The position numbers were made by a program, and so were the translations under genes. This document shows, piece after piece, positions 36,401-49,537 of a stretch of 64,000 nt of DNA (positions within the stretch are counted from its first letter, which is position 1; each line of letters starts with the position of its first letter). This stretch comes from Leptodactylus fallax (Eukaryota; Chordata; Amphibia; Anura; Leptodactylidae): assembly GCA_947044405.1 (NCBI GenBank), contig CAMRHE010000021.1:5502501-5566500 (forward strand), read 5' to 3'. The notes below the pieces were generated by a model. The model was not told the DNA's origin, did no database searches, and worked only from the letters and a program-made list of their open reading frames with translations.

Positions 36401-37684
36401 GTGTTACTGGGTTTTATCGATACCTAAATTGCAGGATAGATCATAAATTTTGTCTGGGCTATTGCTATCAGACGTTGTGATCTTGTTTCTCTATATGACT
36501 GGTAAATGTCTATTCCAGCAGTCCAGCTTTCCCAAATGATCTGTTAGGCTTCTATGTTCTTACATCAGTCTCTAGTAGGTGTGACAAGTACTGAATAAAG
36601 TCCATATCTAGCTAGATAGAGAAGCAGAATGTTCTGTGCCTATTTATTTGCTTATCTGATCCACTAACTGAAAACTAATTCTTGAGGACAACCAAATGCT
36701 CCTAGACATTATACTCTTGGGCTCAAGCTAGGCATTGACAGTATGTCTAGCAAATTTCTGAATCTACAGAATAAAATAATTATTTACTGTAAAAGTAATT
36801 GATAATAGAATAGCATACAATTAGGGAAATATTTGTCGTCTACATATTGGCAATTTTATTTTATATAGGTAATATTGACCTGTAAAGCCTTTTTCTGATA
36901 CCATGATGAAAACATTCAATCTCAAGTAGATCTATTTTTAAAGCCTTTATTGACACGTGCTGGCATACATGTATTGATCTTGTACACGTGTTATTATATG
37001 AATGGTTTTGTAAGGATGTCGGGTGGTTCTCTTTGCCCCTCTCCCCTGCAGGAGGGGCCTCTCTTCTGCATGTCTGCCATTGTCCCACTGACATTGAAAT
37101 TACATTTCTCATGGTGATTTGAACACGGGTACGTTTGAGGGAGTAAGAGATTCATTCTCACCATGACAGGACATAATAGCTTCACGCTCTGCTAGGAGCT
37201 GCCATACAAAATTTGCCTCTGTTTACGATGAGCCATTTTCTGCAGAAAATCTAGGGGTAGATAGATCTACTCTTCATGAATTATCTTAAATAAGCAACAG
37301 TAGTTATGGATATGTAACAAATGCATGGCCTTGTATGTAAGTTTACATAGTGTACACAGTTGTTTCTTGTAGCATTATTGTAATGTACATACTGGTATAT
37401 CTGGTAGTGAAGTGAAATGATCAACTTGTGAAATGCAGCTACAATATTTATGCACATACCAAGAGCAGGTGTTGGGAGTAAGGCAGTGAGTCTTTCTGCA
37501 TTAGGCTAGATTCACACATGGCATTTCACAGTGTCTTTTGCTGCATTTTTTATATTCCAGATACTATAAAGTATATAGCAAAATATGAAAATGCCTGCAT
37601 ACATACATCTGTGTGCAGCATTTTCCTAAATGTTTCTTCTCTATAGGGCTTGAAAAACACCAGGAAAATGTTTTAAATGTCAAA

Positions 37685-37730
<46 letters not shown>

Positions 37731-38469
37731 GGTCTTAATATTACTTTACAATGTTATTTCTATTTCTCGTGTACTCAGTTCTACAGGATCTCTCTCTCTC
37801 TGAAGTCAGGTTTTTATAGGTCCCTTATTTCGATTGTGCACAAATTCATTCTGCAACAAGAATGAACATTGTGTTTTCTCTACATGAGACATTATGACCT
37901 AGGAAGTCATTTAGTCTCTTCCAAGTCTCAAGTTCCTTGGCATGTTGTTTTAGCTCTGTTCTGTGCCTCTCTATGGTAAGGATGACACCTCTAGCCCATA
38001 GGAGGAACTGCACTGTGACAGTCGCAGAGTGGCTGAGCAGTCACAGGAACACTACAATAAAGCAGGCACTTTTCTGTTAATTTGCAGCGCTGCTGTGCTC
38101 TCTTCTAAAGCCTCTGAAAAGAAGCATCACTATCCATCGTGCCTTTCTACTTCAGAAATGAATAGCGCTTCTTTTTGGGCTTGATGGCGCTTGTTAAGAA
38201 CAATGTCTGCTCAAAATTGGTTTCCAGGCTGAGCTTTGCAATAAAGTATTCTGCATTATGGAAGTGCAGCATCTCATCAGATCATGCAGTGTATTAAATA
38301 TTGAGATACAGGATGTCGCTGTTGGTTTAGTGAGAGCATAAGGATGAATTCTGAGTCATGTTTGTCTTTTTTTACATGTAAAGAAAGACCGAAGGTTTTC
38401 TGTGCAGTACATGAATTGTAATATATATATAGCGAGTGTGTTTTCATTTTAATGCCTTTATCTTTGCAG
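36401..38469 (+). other. zfhx3: End of the 15-kb zfhx3 intron
   Basis: A (TG)n tract of about 20 units lies at 37689-37728 and a short TA tract at about 38418-38432. The 37960-38300 part is non-repetitive. The acceptor is CTTTGCAG (AG 38468-38469). No other feature was found. Confidence 0.6.
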
Positions 38470-38577
38470 ATGATCTTACTGAGGATGCAGAAGGTTCTTG
38501 TGTAGCTGCAGCTGACCCAGAAGAGGCCCCAAAAGACCAAGAGCCTGAAGGAGCCACAGACCACAGCAGGGGTGCAG
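38470..38577 (+). CDS. zfhx3: zfhx3 coding exon 4, residues 1143-1178
   Basis: This short 108-bp exon enters and leaves in phase 1. It encodes an acidic linker (DDLTEDAEGS, AADPEEAPKDQEPEG) that matches the AADPEELAKDQEGG region of human ZFHX3. The donor is GTAAAG at 38578. Confidence 0.92.
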
Positions 38578-38745
38578 GTAAAGAGCATTATCCACCCATT
38601 CAGGTCTATGAATTCTGCATTAATTGTTTCCTTTCTTCACAACGCAATAGACATTTTTCCTGAGTAGCTTCTTTGATCTTAAGGAAAGCCAGGCCTGGTA
38701 AGGACTGATATGATCGTTATTTAATTGTCTTAATTCCCATTCCAG

Positions 38746-38870
38746 CATCTTCTGTTCCTTCTGAGAAGGATACTCCAGACTCTGTACCGGCCAAGGTTTC
38801 ATCAGTAACTAGCACTGACCCTCCTTTGGCCAAGCGACCAAAGTGTACCGAAGAGAAGAGAACCGAGCAG
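38746..38870 (+). CDS. zfhx3: zfhx3 coding exon 5, residues 1179-1220
   Basis: The 125-bp exon begins after TTCCAG (AG 38744-38745). It encodes a Ser/Pro-rich linker ending LAKRPKCTEEKRTEQ, which corresponds to the SKRPKTAEE part of human. The basic KRPK could be a nuclear localisation signal. The donor is GTAGCG at 38871, off consensus at position 4-6. The preceding intron is only 168 bp. Confidence 0.9.
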
Positions 38871-38983
38871 GTAGCGTCAGCAGTTTTGGCTTTTTCATGA
38901 GTGCATTTCTTTGTATGGTGGCCGTCTTTTTTTTTTTTTTTTTTTTTTCTTGTATCAGTACTAACTATTTCCTCTTGTCTTAG

Positions 38984-39184
38984 CTCTACCAGTGCCCATA
39001 CTGCAAGTACAGCAATTCAGATGTGAACCGACTAAGAGTCCATGCAATGACCCAACACTCAGTACAGCCTATGTTGCGGTGTCCCCTTTGCCAGGATATG
39101 CTAAACAACAAGATCCATCTGCAGCTGCACCTCACCCATTTGCATAGTGTCGCGCCCGACTGTGTGGACAAACTTATTGTCACG
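38984..39184 (+). CDS. zfhx3: zfhx3 coding exon 6, residues 1221-1287
   Basis: The exon is in phase 0 at both ends. It encodes two fingers ([20 protein letters not shown] and [20 protein letters not shown]) and is almost identical to human. The preceding intron is 113 bp, with a run of about 20 T as polypyrimidine tract. The donor is GTGAGT at 39185. Confidence 0.96.
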
Positions 39185-41758
39185 GTGAGTGGCAAATCTT
39201 GGAAAGTCGAGGCTTTTGTTGTCCACACTACACATACATAAGTAGTGTTTTAACTCGACATGTGAAAGAGAGGACATCCTAAGTCATTGATAATGGTTAC
39301 AGCACCGCTGTGCGCATGTGCTTCTTGCATTCACGTAATGTCCCTAATAATAACTCAGACAGCTCTCTGCAACCTGCCCAGTGTCAAGTCTGTTACCACA
39401 GCAACCATGGCTTTGATTCTGCTCTATATCCTGCATTACTGTTTTTGTGCACTCAGTCCACTCGGAGCATATCAAATGGTCACCTCACTTCACTGACCAT
39501 ATTCAGTATACTACCTACAGCCCTGCACGGTGCTATACATAGTAACAGCTTTGCTGACCACATCATCCAGCAGTTTTCTTGCTCTCTTATTTAACCATGC
39601 TGTCTCTGGCTTGCCTTTCGGCCTCTCCTCACCTTCGTTTTGTCTCGGCTGTCGTTTGCACACAATTGCTAGGACCTTAAGTGGAAGCTGCTCTGCTCAT
39701 GTTTGCCAATTAGATGGTGTAAATGCAAAGTGACCTTAATATCCTCCCCTTGCTAACGAGTTTTTCTCTCCAACCTTTGCGCTCTTTGTAATGGAAATAT
39801 GCAGTCTGTCTGCAAGTGGGATTTGCATGTTGGACCTCGCTGACAGTCAGAGGGTTTTTTTTCTCTTTGTTTCCTGACCTCTTTCCTCTTTTCTTTGTCT
39901 GTGTCCTTAGCTCTCCCCTCACTGTCAGCCGCTTTTCTCAATCTATGCTCCACACGCTGCCCTTCCCCCCCTTTCTTCTCTCTCCTCCTTCATTGCAATA
40001 TGCAAAGAAAAATAGCTGGGTTACAGGGCAGGCCTAAGAGTCCAGCTTACACCCCTTAGACCTCAGCGTGGTGTAAACAGCCTCTGAAAATGTGGCCGTG
40101 TTCTGTCAGCTGGGCCTCCTCACACAATTAGCATGTAATTATCCTGTGTGATGGGCAGCCAGTGGAGAGCCAGCTGACACGTTGCATCGCTGACCCGCGA
40201 GTCAGAGATCAGTGGGCACACAGAGCAGTGCAGTGTGCTCCTTAATGATGCAATTTACATATCTGGTCAAGCAGCTGTGTATTGCAGAAGCCATGCTGTG
40301 TGATATACAGGGCATTATTTACACTGGTCACTGTATGCTTTCAGTGCTGACAAACTTCTATACCACCAGTGAGCCTGCTTCCAGGTATGCACTGTGTGCA
40401 CTAGGCACCTTTCCGGGCACACTGTCTTACCTAAGTCCTGATTCATGCTTCAATAGACTACAGGTTGCAAGATGCATTGTTTGCCAGTTGTGTAATATCA
40501 GCTGATATGTGACGCTGGAGGCGTGAGGCCCAGAAAAGGTAGCAGGCACATTAGACCTCTCAAAACCTGCCAGAATTCCAATCAGGAAAGATGATTAAAG
40601 TAGAGAGCAGACAACGTCTCCCGCTCACCTCCTCGTCTGCCGTCATTCACACTTGATTGACTTCAACCTTTCAAGTACAGAAGTCTTTCTCTTATTATTC
40701 AAGGCCAGGCAAGGTTTTCTAATTAAAGTGTATGAAAACAATTATAGAGCTGTCTTGTGGAGCTGGAATTCTCTGAGACTCTGCATACAGCTTTGCTCTC
40801 GCCGGGTGTGGGGATTTAGCGGACACATATTCCTCCCCTTGCCTTTAAATGAGAATGTGTCCGTGCTTGTGATCCTGCTTGCCTCTTCCTGTAATGTCCT
40901 CACAGAGAAGAAGATCAGACAAGAACGTTTTGTTTCCCCTTGTTTGATAATGCCATTGCAAAAAACATAGGTTAAGGTGGTGTAAGCAATATTAATTAGA
41001 ACTAGTAATACATGCTTCTCACGACATATATACTAGCGCACCCATTACACCAGGCAGGATCTTTAGTCTCATATGTAAATAATAATTGATGGCAAATAAA
41101 TCACCATAAAATCAGATTAATTAAAATGTGTATCCTTAATTTCCTCTGTTGCAGAGGCTGGAAAATATCACTTGTTCAGTTGAATGCTGACATGTGACAT
41201 GTTTTCCTGTTTGCTTGCCATCTATTCTGTCACCACATTTGAAGATGTTTCTGAAGAGTTTTGTCCATGTGGTTTTGGAGCCTGTTTTATTATTAACCCT
41301 ATTGTGTTGATGCTTTTCTAATGATAACTGATCCTTCAGAAATCTCTTGTATCTTCACAATGTGTCCCACCCCATGTGTATCTCTCAGTTTAAGAAACAG
41401 GCTGCTCCTTTCACTCAGGAACATGGCACACTCGTTTATCTTTAGCAGTCTGAATTAATTAGGGGTGTTAATATGTGCTTGGTAGGTGGAGGGGGCATCC
41501 CATGCATCTCTGTAATTGGCTGCCCCACAGCCTGTGACAAAACACTCTTTGTGATCAAAGTCAAGATTCTGCAGAAAGGAAAAAAAATATTAATTAGAAG
41601 ATTATTCTTTTAGTGTGTACTGATAATTAAAGCAGGCCACCTCCTGAGTGATGAGGGGTTGTCGAGCAGCTGGGGACACTCTCAGAGACATTCTTTGGGG
41701 TGAGGCTTTATGGTTGCATGCTTTCTTTTACTTAATATCCTCTTTTTCTCTTTTGTAG
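39185..41758 (+). other. zfhx3: zfhx3 intron (2574 bp) with regulatory-looking blocks
   Basis: No repeats were recognised in most of this intron, which is unusual for the window. The part at 40030-40950 and especially 41090-41650 is rich in TTAATTA/TAATTG cores. The acceptor is TTTTGTAG (AG 41757-41758). Confidence 0.6.
41090..41650. promoter_or_regulatory. zfhx3: Candidate conserved non-coding block upstream of coding exon 7
   Basis: Several homeodomain-type sites sit close together: CAGATTAATTAAAAT (about 41113), CTGAATTAATTAGG (about 41450), TGTAATTGGCTG (about 41510), ATATTAATTAGAAG (about 41587) and GATAATTAAAGC (about 41622), plus GATCAAAG-type TCF-like sites. Autoregulation by a homeodomain protein is possible but is inference only. 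Confidence 0.3.
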
Positions 41759-41864
41759 GTAACTTCTCCAGAGATGCTCATGCCAAGCAGCATGTTCTTA
41801 CCAGTCAGTTCACCAGAGAGAGAAAAAGCTGCATCAGCATCTGAAAATTCAGAAAAGGTTTCAG
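41759..41864 (+). CDS. zfhx3: zfhx3 coding exon 7, residues 1288-1322
   Basis: A 106-bp exon encoding VTSPEMLMPSSMFLP then a charged linker, matching human VTTPEMVMPSSMFLP. It ends after the first base of a glutamate codon; the donor is GTAAGG at 41865. Confidence 0.94.
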
Positions 41865-42221
41865 GTAAGGGGAGTCAACTTCATCTTACACTCTGTTCAC
41901 ATTTTGTCTGATTCTTTCATCAGCATTATACGTCAGTAAGATTTCCCAACGCATAATTCCAGCTTATGCTACCATATACAGTGGTATATGTTGCCCATAG
42001 GGTACCATTGTAAAGAAAAATGTTTTCTTGCAGTCGCCATCTGTATAGGAAAGTGTGGCATGTTGATACATACTACCCTACCAGAGGTCATAAAGACACC
42101 CTTTGGTTGAATGGAGCACTATGAATATGTTTAATTTATACACTGGGAAATTTTTCAAGCATATATGGTCAATATAGGGCTCTGACGCAGTCTTCAGACT
42201 GATTTGCTGAAAAACTCTTTC

Positions 42222-42711
42222 AGCCTAATTGCAGACGACCATGTGTATTTTGCGGTCTGCAAACTAGTAATCATTGTTCCTTTTTTGCGGACTGTGTGTC
42301 ATCAGTGTGTCTTCAGTATCAGTGCCGTATGTCCACAAAAACGGACAGTGTGTCATCAGTGTGTGATCTGAGTTTGCGGATCCGCGAAAAAAAAAAAAAA
42401 AAAACAGGAGACATCTAATGATGTCCCTAGCTTGTCCTCAAATACGGACGGCATACTGATGACACACGGAGTACATCCGTGTGCCGTCTGTGGTTTTTAG
42501 TCTCCCATAGGCTTCTATGGGCGAGTCTGTACCGCAAACACTGAACAGAATAGGACCTGCTCTATATTTAGCTGTGGACTCATGGCTCGCACACTGATCC
42601 ATGGAAATCACAGTCGTGTGCATGAGCCCATAGAAATGAATGGGTCAGTGTTCTAGCTGGGAAAAACACGGATAGCACACTGATCTCGTCCACAGTCGTC
42701 TGCTAGGGGCT
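42222..42711. mobile_element. Non-autonomous element with GCAGACGAC inverted termini
   Basis: The left end CCTAATTGCAGACGACC and the right end GTCGTCTGCTAGGGGC are inverted. The interior has facing pairs such as GTGTGTCATCAGTGTGT and GATGACACAC. A run of about 18 A lies at 42387-42404. It has no coding capacity; the superfamily is unclear. Confidence 0.6.
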
Positions 42712-44012
42712 TAAGGCTAAAGCCCCACATAGCGAACTGCAGCCAAAAAGCGCTGCGGAAAAGACAGCGGCAGAAACACATCACATTTTTTTTGTGCAGT
42801 ACTTTTCACAGAAAGTCCGCATAGTTTTATGCAATGTGGGGCCTTAACATAAAGCTGAGGCCACACCTTGCAGAAACCCAGAATTTTCAACCTTAGCTGA
42901 AAAAAACACTGTGTTTAAGGCTGAGGTCCACATTGTGGAATCACTGCTTTTTTTTTTTTTTTTTTTGCAGTTTTTATGAGCCAAAGCCAGGAGTGGATTG
43001 AACAGAAGTGAGAATGATAAGCACTTCCTATATATTTTCCATTCCTCTTTTAGCTTATTCCTCTTATAGCTTCCATTCCTCTTGAGCTTTGACTCAACAA
43101 AAAAAAGCAGTAAAACTGCAACAAAAAAAAGCTGCATTTCTGCACCGATGTTTCAGCCTAACAGTCCCAGCAAAGTAAATATTGATGAAATTAATAAAAT
43201 CTTAACGCAACATATTAATTTTAACCTGTGGGGGCAAGTAAAAAATGGTAGGGCCACACGTTGCAAAAGCACAGCGTTTTTGGCTGTTGCAGAAAATATT
43301 GCTGCAGTTAACATTACCTGCAAAGTGAATGAGATTTTGTGTAATCTCATCCACACATTGTGTCGAAAAAAACACAGCAGGAAAAAATAGACACATTTTT
43401 GAAAAAGCAATATGTTAATTTTACCTGCCATGTTTTAACCATAGACTTATATGTAGTGGGGAAGGAAAAAATGAGAACTGCAGCAGAAAAGTAGTGACAT
43501 ATGTAAGCGTTTTTGCAGCATTTCTTCCACTGTGTTTTTTACAGCAGCATTTTTTTTAGCTGCCTTTTTGTATCGTGTGGCCTTAGGCTGAGGCCCAATG
43601 TTGCAGAAATGCAACTTTTTTATGTTGCAGAGTTTGCTATGTTTTTTCGAGCCAAAGCCAGGAGTGGATTGAGAAGGAGGTAGAATTAGAGGTATTTCTT
43701 ATATGTTATCCATTCCTTTTGTAGCCATTCTTGGCTTTGGCTAAAAAAAACCACAGCAAAATATGCAACAAAAAAAACCTGCCTTTCCTCAACGTGGGGC
43801 CTCAGCTTTAGGCTAAAGTTGCTTTTGTTGCAGATTTTGCTGCGTTTTTTGAGCCAAAATCAGGAATGGATTGAGCAGAAGGGAAAAGTATAGGAACTTC
43901 CTATATATTTGCCATTCATTTCATAGCCATTCTTGGCTTTGGCTCAAAAAACGCAGCAAAATCTGAAACTAAAAAACTGCGTTTCTGCAAAGTTGGGCCT
44001 CAGCCTTAAACA
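42712..44012. repeat. Array of foldback MITEs ending 83 bp before coding exon 8
   Basis: At least four palindromic elements follow one another: about 42712-42848, 42905-43165, 43250-43585 and 43585-44012 (the last appears to be two copies). Recurrent arms are GAGCCAAAGCCAGGAGTGG facing CCATTCTTGGCTTTGGCTC, and TTGCAGATTTTGCTGCG facing CGCAGCAAAATCTG. They share ends of the GGCCTTAAC/AAGGCTGAGGC type. No coding capacity. Confidence 0.65.
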
Positions 44013-44095
44013 GGATCCTGAAGAGGGTGGTTATAAGTCAAACAAATACGCATGTGGTTATATAGTTTGTTGTTCTCTTTTTTTTTTTTCTTTAG

Positions 44096-47000
44096 AACCT
44101 GCTGAAGCAGTGTCTAAGAGTACAGCTGTTCCTGATGGGATTGAGCTGAGTACCGAACAGAAAGCACCTGCAAGTGACAGTAATTCTGCAAGAGAAGATT
44201 CGGGATTCTTATGTTGGAAGAAAGGATGTAACCAAGTGTTTAAAACCTCTGCTGCTCTCCAAACGCATTTCAACGAAGTTCACAACAAGCGCCCTCAATT
44301 GCCAGTTTCCGATCGCCACGTTTACAAATATCGTTGCAACCAGTGCAGCTTAGCTTTCAAGACTATTGAAAAACTTCAGTTGCATTCTCAGTATCACGTG
44401 ATCCGTGCTGCCACCATGTGCTGTCTTTGCCAGAGAAGCTTCCGCACATTCCAAGCTCTTAAGAAGCATCTGGAAACCAGCCATCTGGAGCTGAGCGAGT
44501 CTGACATTCAGCAGCTGTACAGTGGGCTTTTAGTAAATGGAGACCTTACAAATGTGGGAGATGCTTCAATGGCAGATGATCAGAGCATGCTGGTAGATGA
44601 TGAAAAAGAAGATGAGAGTGACCTAGAAGATAAGCAGAGTCCCACAGGGAGTGATTCAGGTTCTTTGCTAGAAGACTCTGGTTCTGAACCAAAACGAGCA
44701 CTTCCTTTCCGTAAGGGCCCAAATTTTACAATGGAGAAGTTTTTGGATCCGTCCCGACCCTATAAGTGTACTGTATGCAAAGAGTCTTTCACCCAGAAGA
44801 ACATTCTGCTGGTCCATTACAATTCTGTGTCTCATTTACACAAACTTAAAAGAGCTTTACAAGAATCCACAACTGGGCAGCCTGAGCCCACCAGTAGCCC
44901 AGATAACAAACCATTTAAATGTAATACCTGTAATGTTGCATACAGCCAGAGCTCCACTCTTGAAATTCATATGAGGTCTGTATTGCACCAAACAAAGGCC
45001 CGTGCAGCAAAACTAGAAGCAGCAAGTGGTAGTAACAGTGGAGTCAGTGCCAACAGTACTTGTGTGTCTGTAACCTCCACAACAACCTCAAACCCTGTCA
45101 GTAGCAGTGTCACCACCATTTCAACCTGTACAACCACAGTTACACCTGCAGCAAGCTCCAGTTTCATGAGTCAAGCTACTATTGAACCAGTAGTCAATCC
45201 TTGCACATCCAGTCTAATTGCAGCCAGCGTTTCTTGCCCTCCTGAACATAAAGATGTTAATCGTAAAAAATTAGCAGATATGATAGCTTCACGGCAGCAT
45301 CAACAACAGCAGCAGCAGCAACAACAAGCTCAAACACTGGCACAAGCCCAGGCACAGGTGCAAGCCCATTTACAGCAAGAACTACAGCAGCAAGCTGCCA
45401 TCCTGCAATCTCAGCTGTTGAATCCAACTCTTCTTCCTCATTTTCCAATGACCACTGAGACATTGCTTCAACTCCAGCAGCAGCAACACTTACTGTTTCC
45501 TTTTTACATCCCAAGTACAGATTTCCAGTTCAACCCTGAAGTCAGTTTGCCCCTGACTAGTGGCACACTAACTTTGACAGGAAGTAGCACCAGTTTACTG
45601 GAAGACATTAAGACTCCACTACAGCTTACACAACAAGCTCATCCTCACCATTCACATCTCCTCCAACAGCAGCAAAGCCAGATGTGTATGTCTGAGTCCC
45701 ATGCCACTCTTCTGCAACCATTAGAACAAAAGAATAAACTAGTGAAAGAAAATTTAAAGGAACTAAAGAAAGAAAAAGAGTTATCCGAGAGAGCAGATGA
45801 CATGGCAGTAATGAGTGAAACTGTGTCTGATTCTTTGAGGTGTAAAGAAAAGAAAGACTTTTCAACTGGTTCCTCTTCTGAGTCTCTCTTGCTTCCACCT
45901 CGTATTGCTTCAGATGCTCGAGGGAATGCCACCAAAGCCTTGCTTGAAAATTTTGGGTTTGAACTTGTAATTCAGTACAATGAAAACAAACAGAAAGCAC
46001 AGAAAAAGAATGGGAAGAGTGAACAAACCGATTGTTTAGAGAAATTAGAATGCAGCTCATGTGGAAAGCTTTTCTCTAATATACTTATACTAAAAAGCCA
46101 CCAAGAGCATGTTCACCAACGCTATTTGCCCTTTAAGCAGCTTGAACAATTTGCAAAGCAATACAGAGACCATTATGAAAAGTTGTATCCACTGAGACCC
46201 CAAACACCAGAGGCAGCCCCACCGCCTCCACCACCTCCTCCACCACCTCCTCCAGCAACTCCACAACCAGCTATCACACCAACTGTCCCTGTCTCTGCTC
46301 CTCCTCTCACGCCACCTAGCATTTCACCAGCACAGTCATCAGTGTCGTTAGCTCAACTTTCAATGCCAATGGAACTGCCAATTTTTTCACCACTCATGAT
46401 GCAGACAATGCCCATACAGTCGATTCCAGCTCAGCTGCCACCACAGTTGGGGTCAGTAGACACTCTTTCTGCAGACTTGGCCCAGTTATATCAGCATCAG
46501 ATAAACCCCAGTCTCCTGCAGCAGCAAAACAAAAGGCCGAGAACCAGGATCACTGATGACCAGCTAAGGGTTCTAAGGCAATATTTTGATATTAACAACT
46601 CCCCTAGTGAGGAACAGATTAAAGAAATGGCTGATAAATCTGGGCTGCCCCAAAAAGTGATTAAGCACTGGTTTAGAAACACCCTTTTCAAGGAGCGTCA
46701 ACGCAACAAAGATTCCCCTTATAATTTTAATAATCCTCCTATTACTAGTTTGGAAGAACTGAAGATGGATTCTAGGCCTCCATCTCCAGAGCCTCAAAAA
46801 CACGAATACTGGGGAAATAAGAGATCTTCCAGAACACGCTTTACAGACTACCAGCTTCGTGTTCTCCAAGACTTTTTTGATGCCAATGCGTATCCAAAAG
46901 ATGATGAATTTGAACAGCTTTCCAATCTACTCAACCTCCCTACACGTGTTATTGTGGTCTGGTTTCAGAATGCTCGTCAAAAAGCACGAAAGAACTATGA

Positions 47001-49537
47001 AAATCAAGTTGATGGTAAGGAAGGAGAAAGGCGTGAGCTGACAAATGACAGGTATATCCGTACAAGCAACTTAAACTATCAGTGTAAAAAATGCAGCTTG
47101 GTATTTCAGAGGATTTTTGACCTAATTAAACATCAGAAAAAGCTATGTTATAAAGATGAGGATGAAGACATGCATGATGACAGCCAAAATGAGGATTCCA
47201 TGGATGCCACTGATTTGCTGACTCCGTCAAGCTCATCATGTAGTACTCCTATGCCCTATCAATCTTTTAGCACTGCAGCTTCAACTTCCACAAACACAGC
47301 TAGCACACCTTTCCCTCAACATTTGATGGACATAGATGAGCCCTCAATGTGTAGTTTAAAATCAGACTTTACCCATGATGATAAACCAAAGTCTTTCGAA
47401 TTTCCAAGGACACAGCAAAACCAAACTCTAGAACAGCCGCAGCAACCAAAGCAAGAGCCACAGCAGCCTCAGAGCACACAATCTCAACCTCCGCAGCAGG
47501 ATCAATCAGAACAAAAAGCTAGTGCAACACCACAGAAACTTCCACCTATCTCATCTCCATCCACACAGCCCCAAGCCTCGCACTGTACTATGACTCAATC
47601 GAGTCCAAATGCAGTGCAGATCTCTCATCATCCTATGAAGCCCCTTCATTCATCAACTCCGCAACAGTTGACCAATTTGCCACATCAGTTAATTCCATAT
47701 CAATGTGATCAGTGCAAGCTGGCTTTCCCTTCCTTTGAGCATTGGCAAGAACATCAACAGCTCCATTTTCTGAGTGCACAAAATCAGTTTATCCATCCTC
47801 AGTTCTTAGATCGACCAATGGATATGTCCTTTATGCTTTTTGACCCTAGCAATCCACTTTTAGCAGGACAACTGCTTTCCGGTGGGCTTTCTCAAATGCC
47901 AACTAGTTCAGCAACTTCTCCTTCAACACCATCCTCCACAATGAACTCACTTAAAAGAAAGCTAGAAGAAAAAGCTAGTGCAAGTCCAGGGGAGAATGAT
48001 AGTGGTACAGGTGGAGATGAGCCTCAAAGGGACAAGCGATTAAGAACCACAATTACACCTGAACAACTAGAAATTTTGTACCAAAAATATTTGCTAGATT
48101 CTAACCCAACACGTAAAATGCTGGATCACATTGCCCATGAAGTAGGATTGAAGAAAAGGGTGGTTCAAGTGTGGTTTCAGAACACGCGAGCAAGGGAGAG
48201 AAAGGGCCAGTTTAGAGCTGTTGGCCCAGCACAGGCTCACAGACGTTGCCCATTTTGCAGAGCTTTATTTAAAGCAAAAACTGCACTGGAAGCTCACATA
48301 CGATCCCGACACTGGCATGAGGCAAAACGAGCTGGCTATAACATGAATTTATCAGCAATGCTGGTTGATTGTGATGGAGGAATACAGATGAAAGGAGATC
48401 TTTTTGACAGTAATGTATTTCATAACTTGCCACATAGCAGCAATGATGGACAATGTATTTCTCTTTCCCCAGTGAGTAAATCCATAGATCTTTCTCCTCG
48501 GACACTGCTGAGCCCATCATCCATTAAAGTTGAAGGCATGGAAGATTTTGAGAGCCCATCCATGTCATCTGTGAATTTAGGCTTTGATCAGACTAAGTTG
48601 GACAATGATGATTGCTCCTCGGTGAATACTGCTATAACTGACACCACTACAGGAGATGAAGGAAATGCTGACAACGACAGTACAACGGGCATATTAGCTG
48701 ACAACAAATCTACATCTATAACTAGTGAAGGGTTGCCAAAATCTTCCATGTTGGCAATGTCTGAGTATGAGGACCAGATGTCTTCTGGATTAGTCAGTCC
48801 TGCTCCAAGCTACTACAGCAAAGAATATGAGAATGAAGGTATAATTGATTACAGTGAAACTTCCAGTCTTGCAGATCCTTGTTCTCCTAGCCCAGGTACA
48901 AGCGGTTCAGCTGGCAAGTCAGGGGACAGTGGAGATCGACCTGGTCAAAAGAGGTTTCGAACACAAATGACAAATCTTCAGCTGAAAGTACTCAAATCCT
49001 GTTTTAATGATTATAGAACACCAACCATGTTGGAGTGTGAAGTCCTGGGCAATGATATTGGACTGCCAAAGAGAGTTGTCCAAGTGTGGTTTCAAAATGC
49101 TAGGGCAAAAGAAAAGAAGGCCAAACTAAGTATGGCCAAGCACTTTGGAATAAACCAGACAAACTATGAGGGACCGAAAACAGAGTGCACTTTGTGTGGT
49201 ATTAAATATAGCGCACGCCTGTCTGTGCGTGATCATATCTTCTCTCAGCAGCATATCTCCAAAGTTAAGGAAGCTATTGGCAGCCAGTTGGACAAGGAGA
49301 AAGAGTACTTTGATCCAGCCACTGTTCGCCAACTTATGGCTCAGCAAGAGTTAGATCGAATTAAAAAAGCCAATGAGGTTCTGGGTTTGACTCCACAACA
49401 GCAGGGTGTGTTTGATAACCCATCCTTACAAGCACTCAATCTTCCAACACCATACTCAACTCTACAAGGTATCCCTCCAGTACTGTTACCTGGTATCAAC
49501 AGCCCATCTTTGCCAGGATTTACTCCTGCTAATACAG
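44096..49537 (+). CDS. zfhx3: zfhx3 coding exon 8 (5.4-kb exon with all four homeodomains), residues 1323-3136
   Basis: This giant exon carries the DNA-binding core. It has about ten C2H2-like fingers (among them [74 protein letters not shown] and CTLCGIKY). Homeodomains lie at about residues 2134-2195 ([11 protein letters not shown]), 2231-2291 ([11 protein letters not shown]), 2635-2694 ([11 protein letters not shown]) and 2941-3001 ([11 protein letters not shown]); each keeps the W-F-x-N recognition-helix core. Low-complexity parts are a 9-Gln tract (45301-45327) and a 13-Pro tract (about 46217-46255). The acceptor is TTCTTTAG (44094-44095) and the donor GTGGGC at 49538. Reading extends open upstream to 43933 through repeat sequence, but the family match starts at the acceptor. 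Confidence 0.97.

Noticed and set aside
43933..44095. Open frame continuing upstream of the 5.4-kb exon
   Set aside because: The upstream part is foldback-repeat sequence followed by a clear polypyrimidine tract and AG at 44094-44095; the human-like protein starts at the acceptor and the phase fits the exon at 41759-41864.
45626..46060. 144-codon minus-strand frame inside the large coding exon
   Set aside because: Shadow of the + strand coding sequence.
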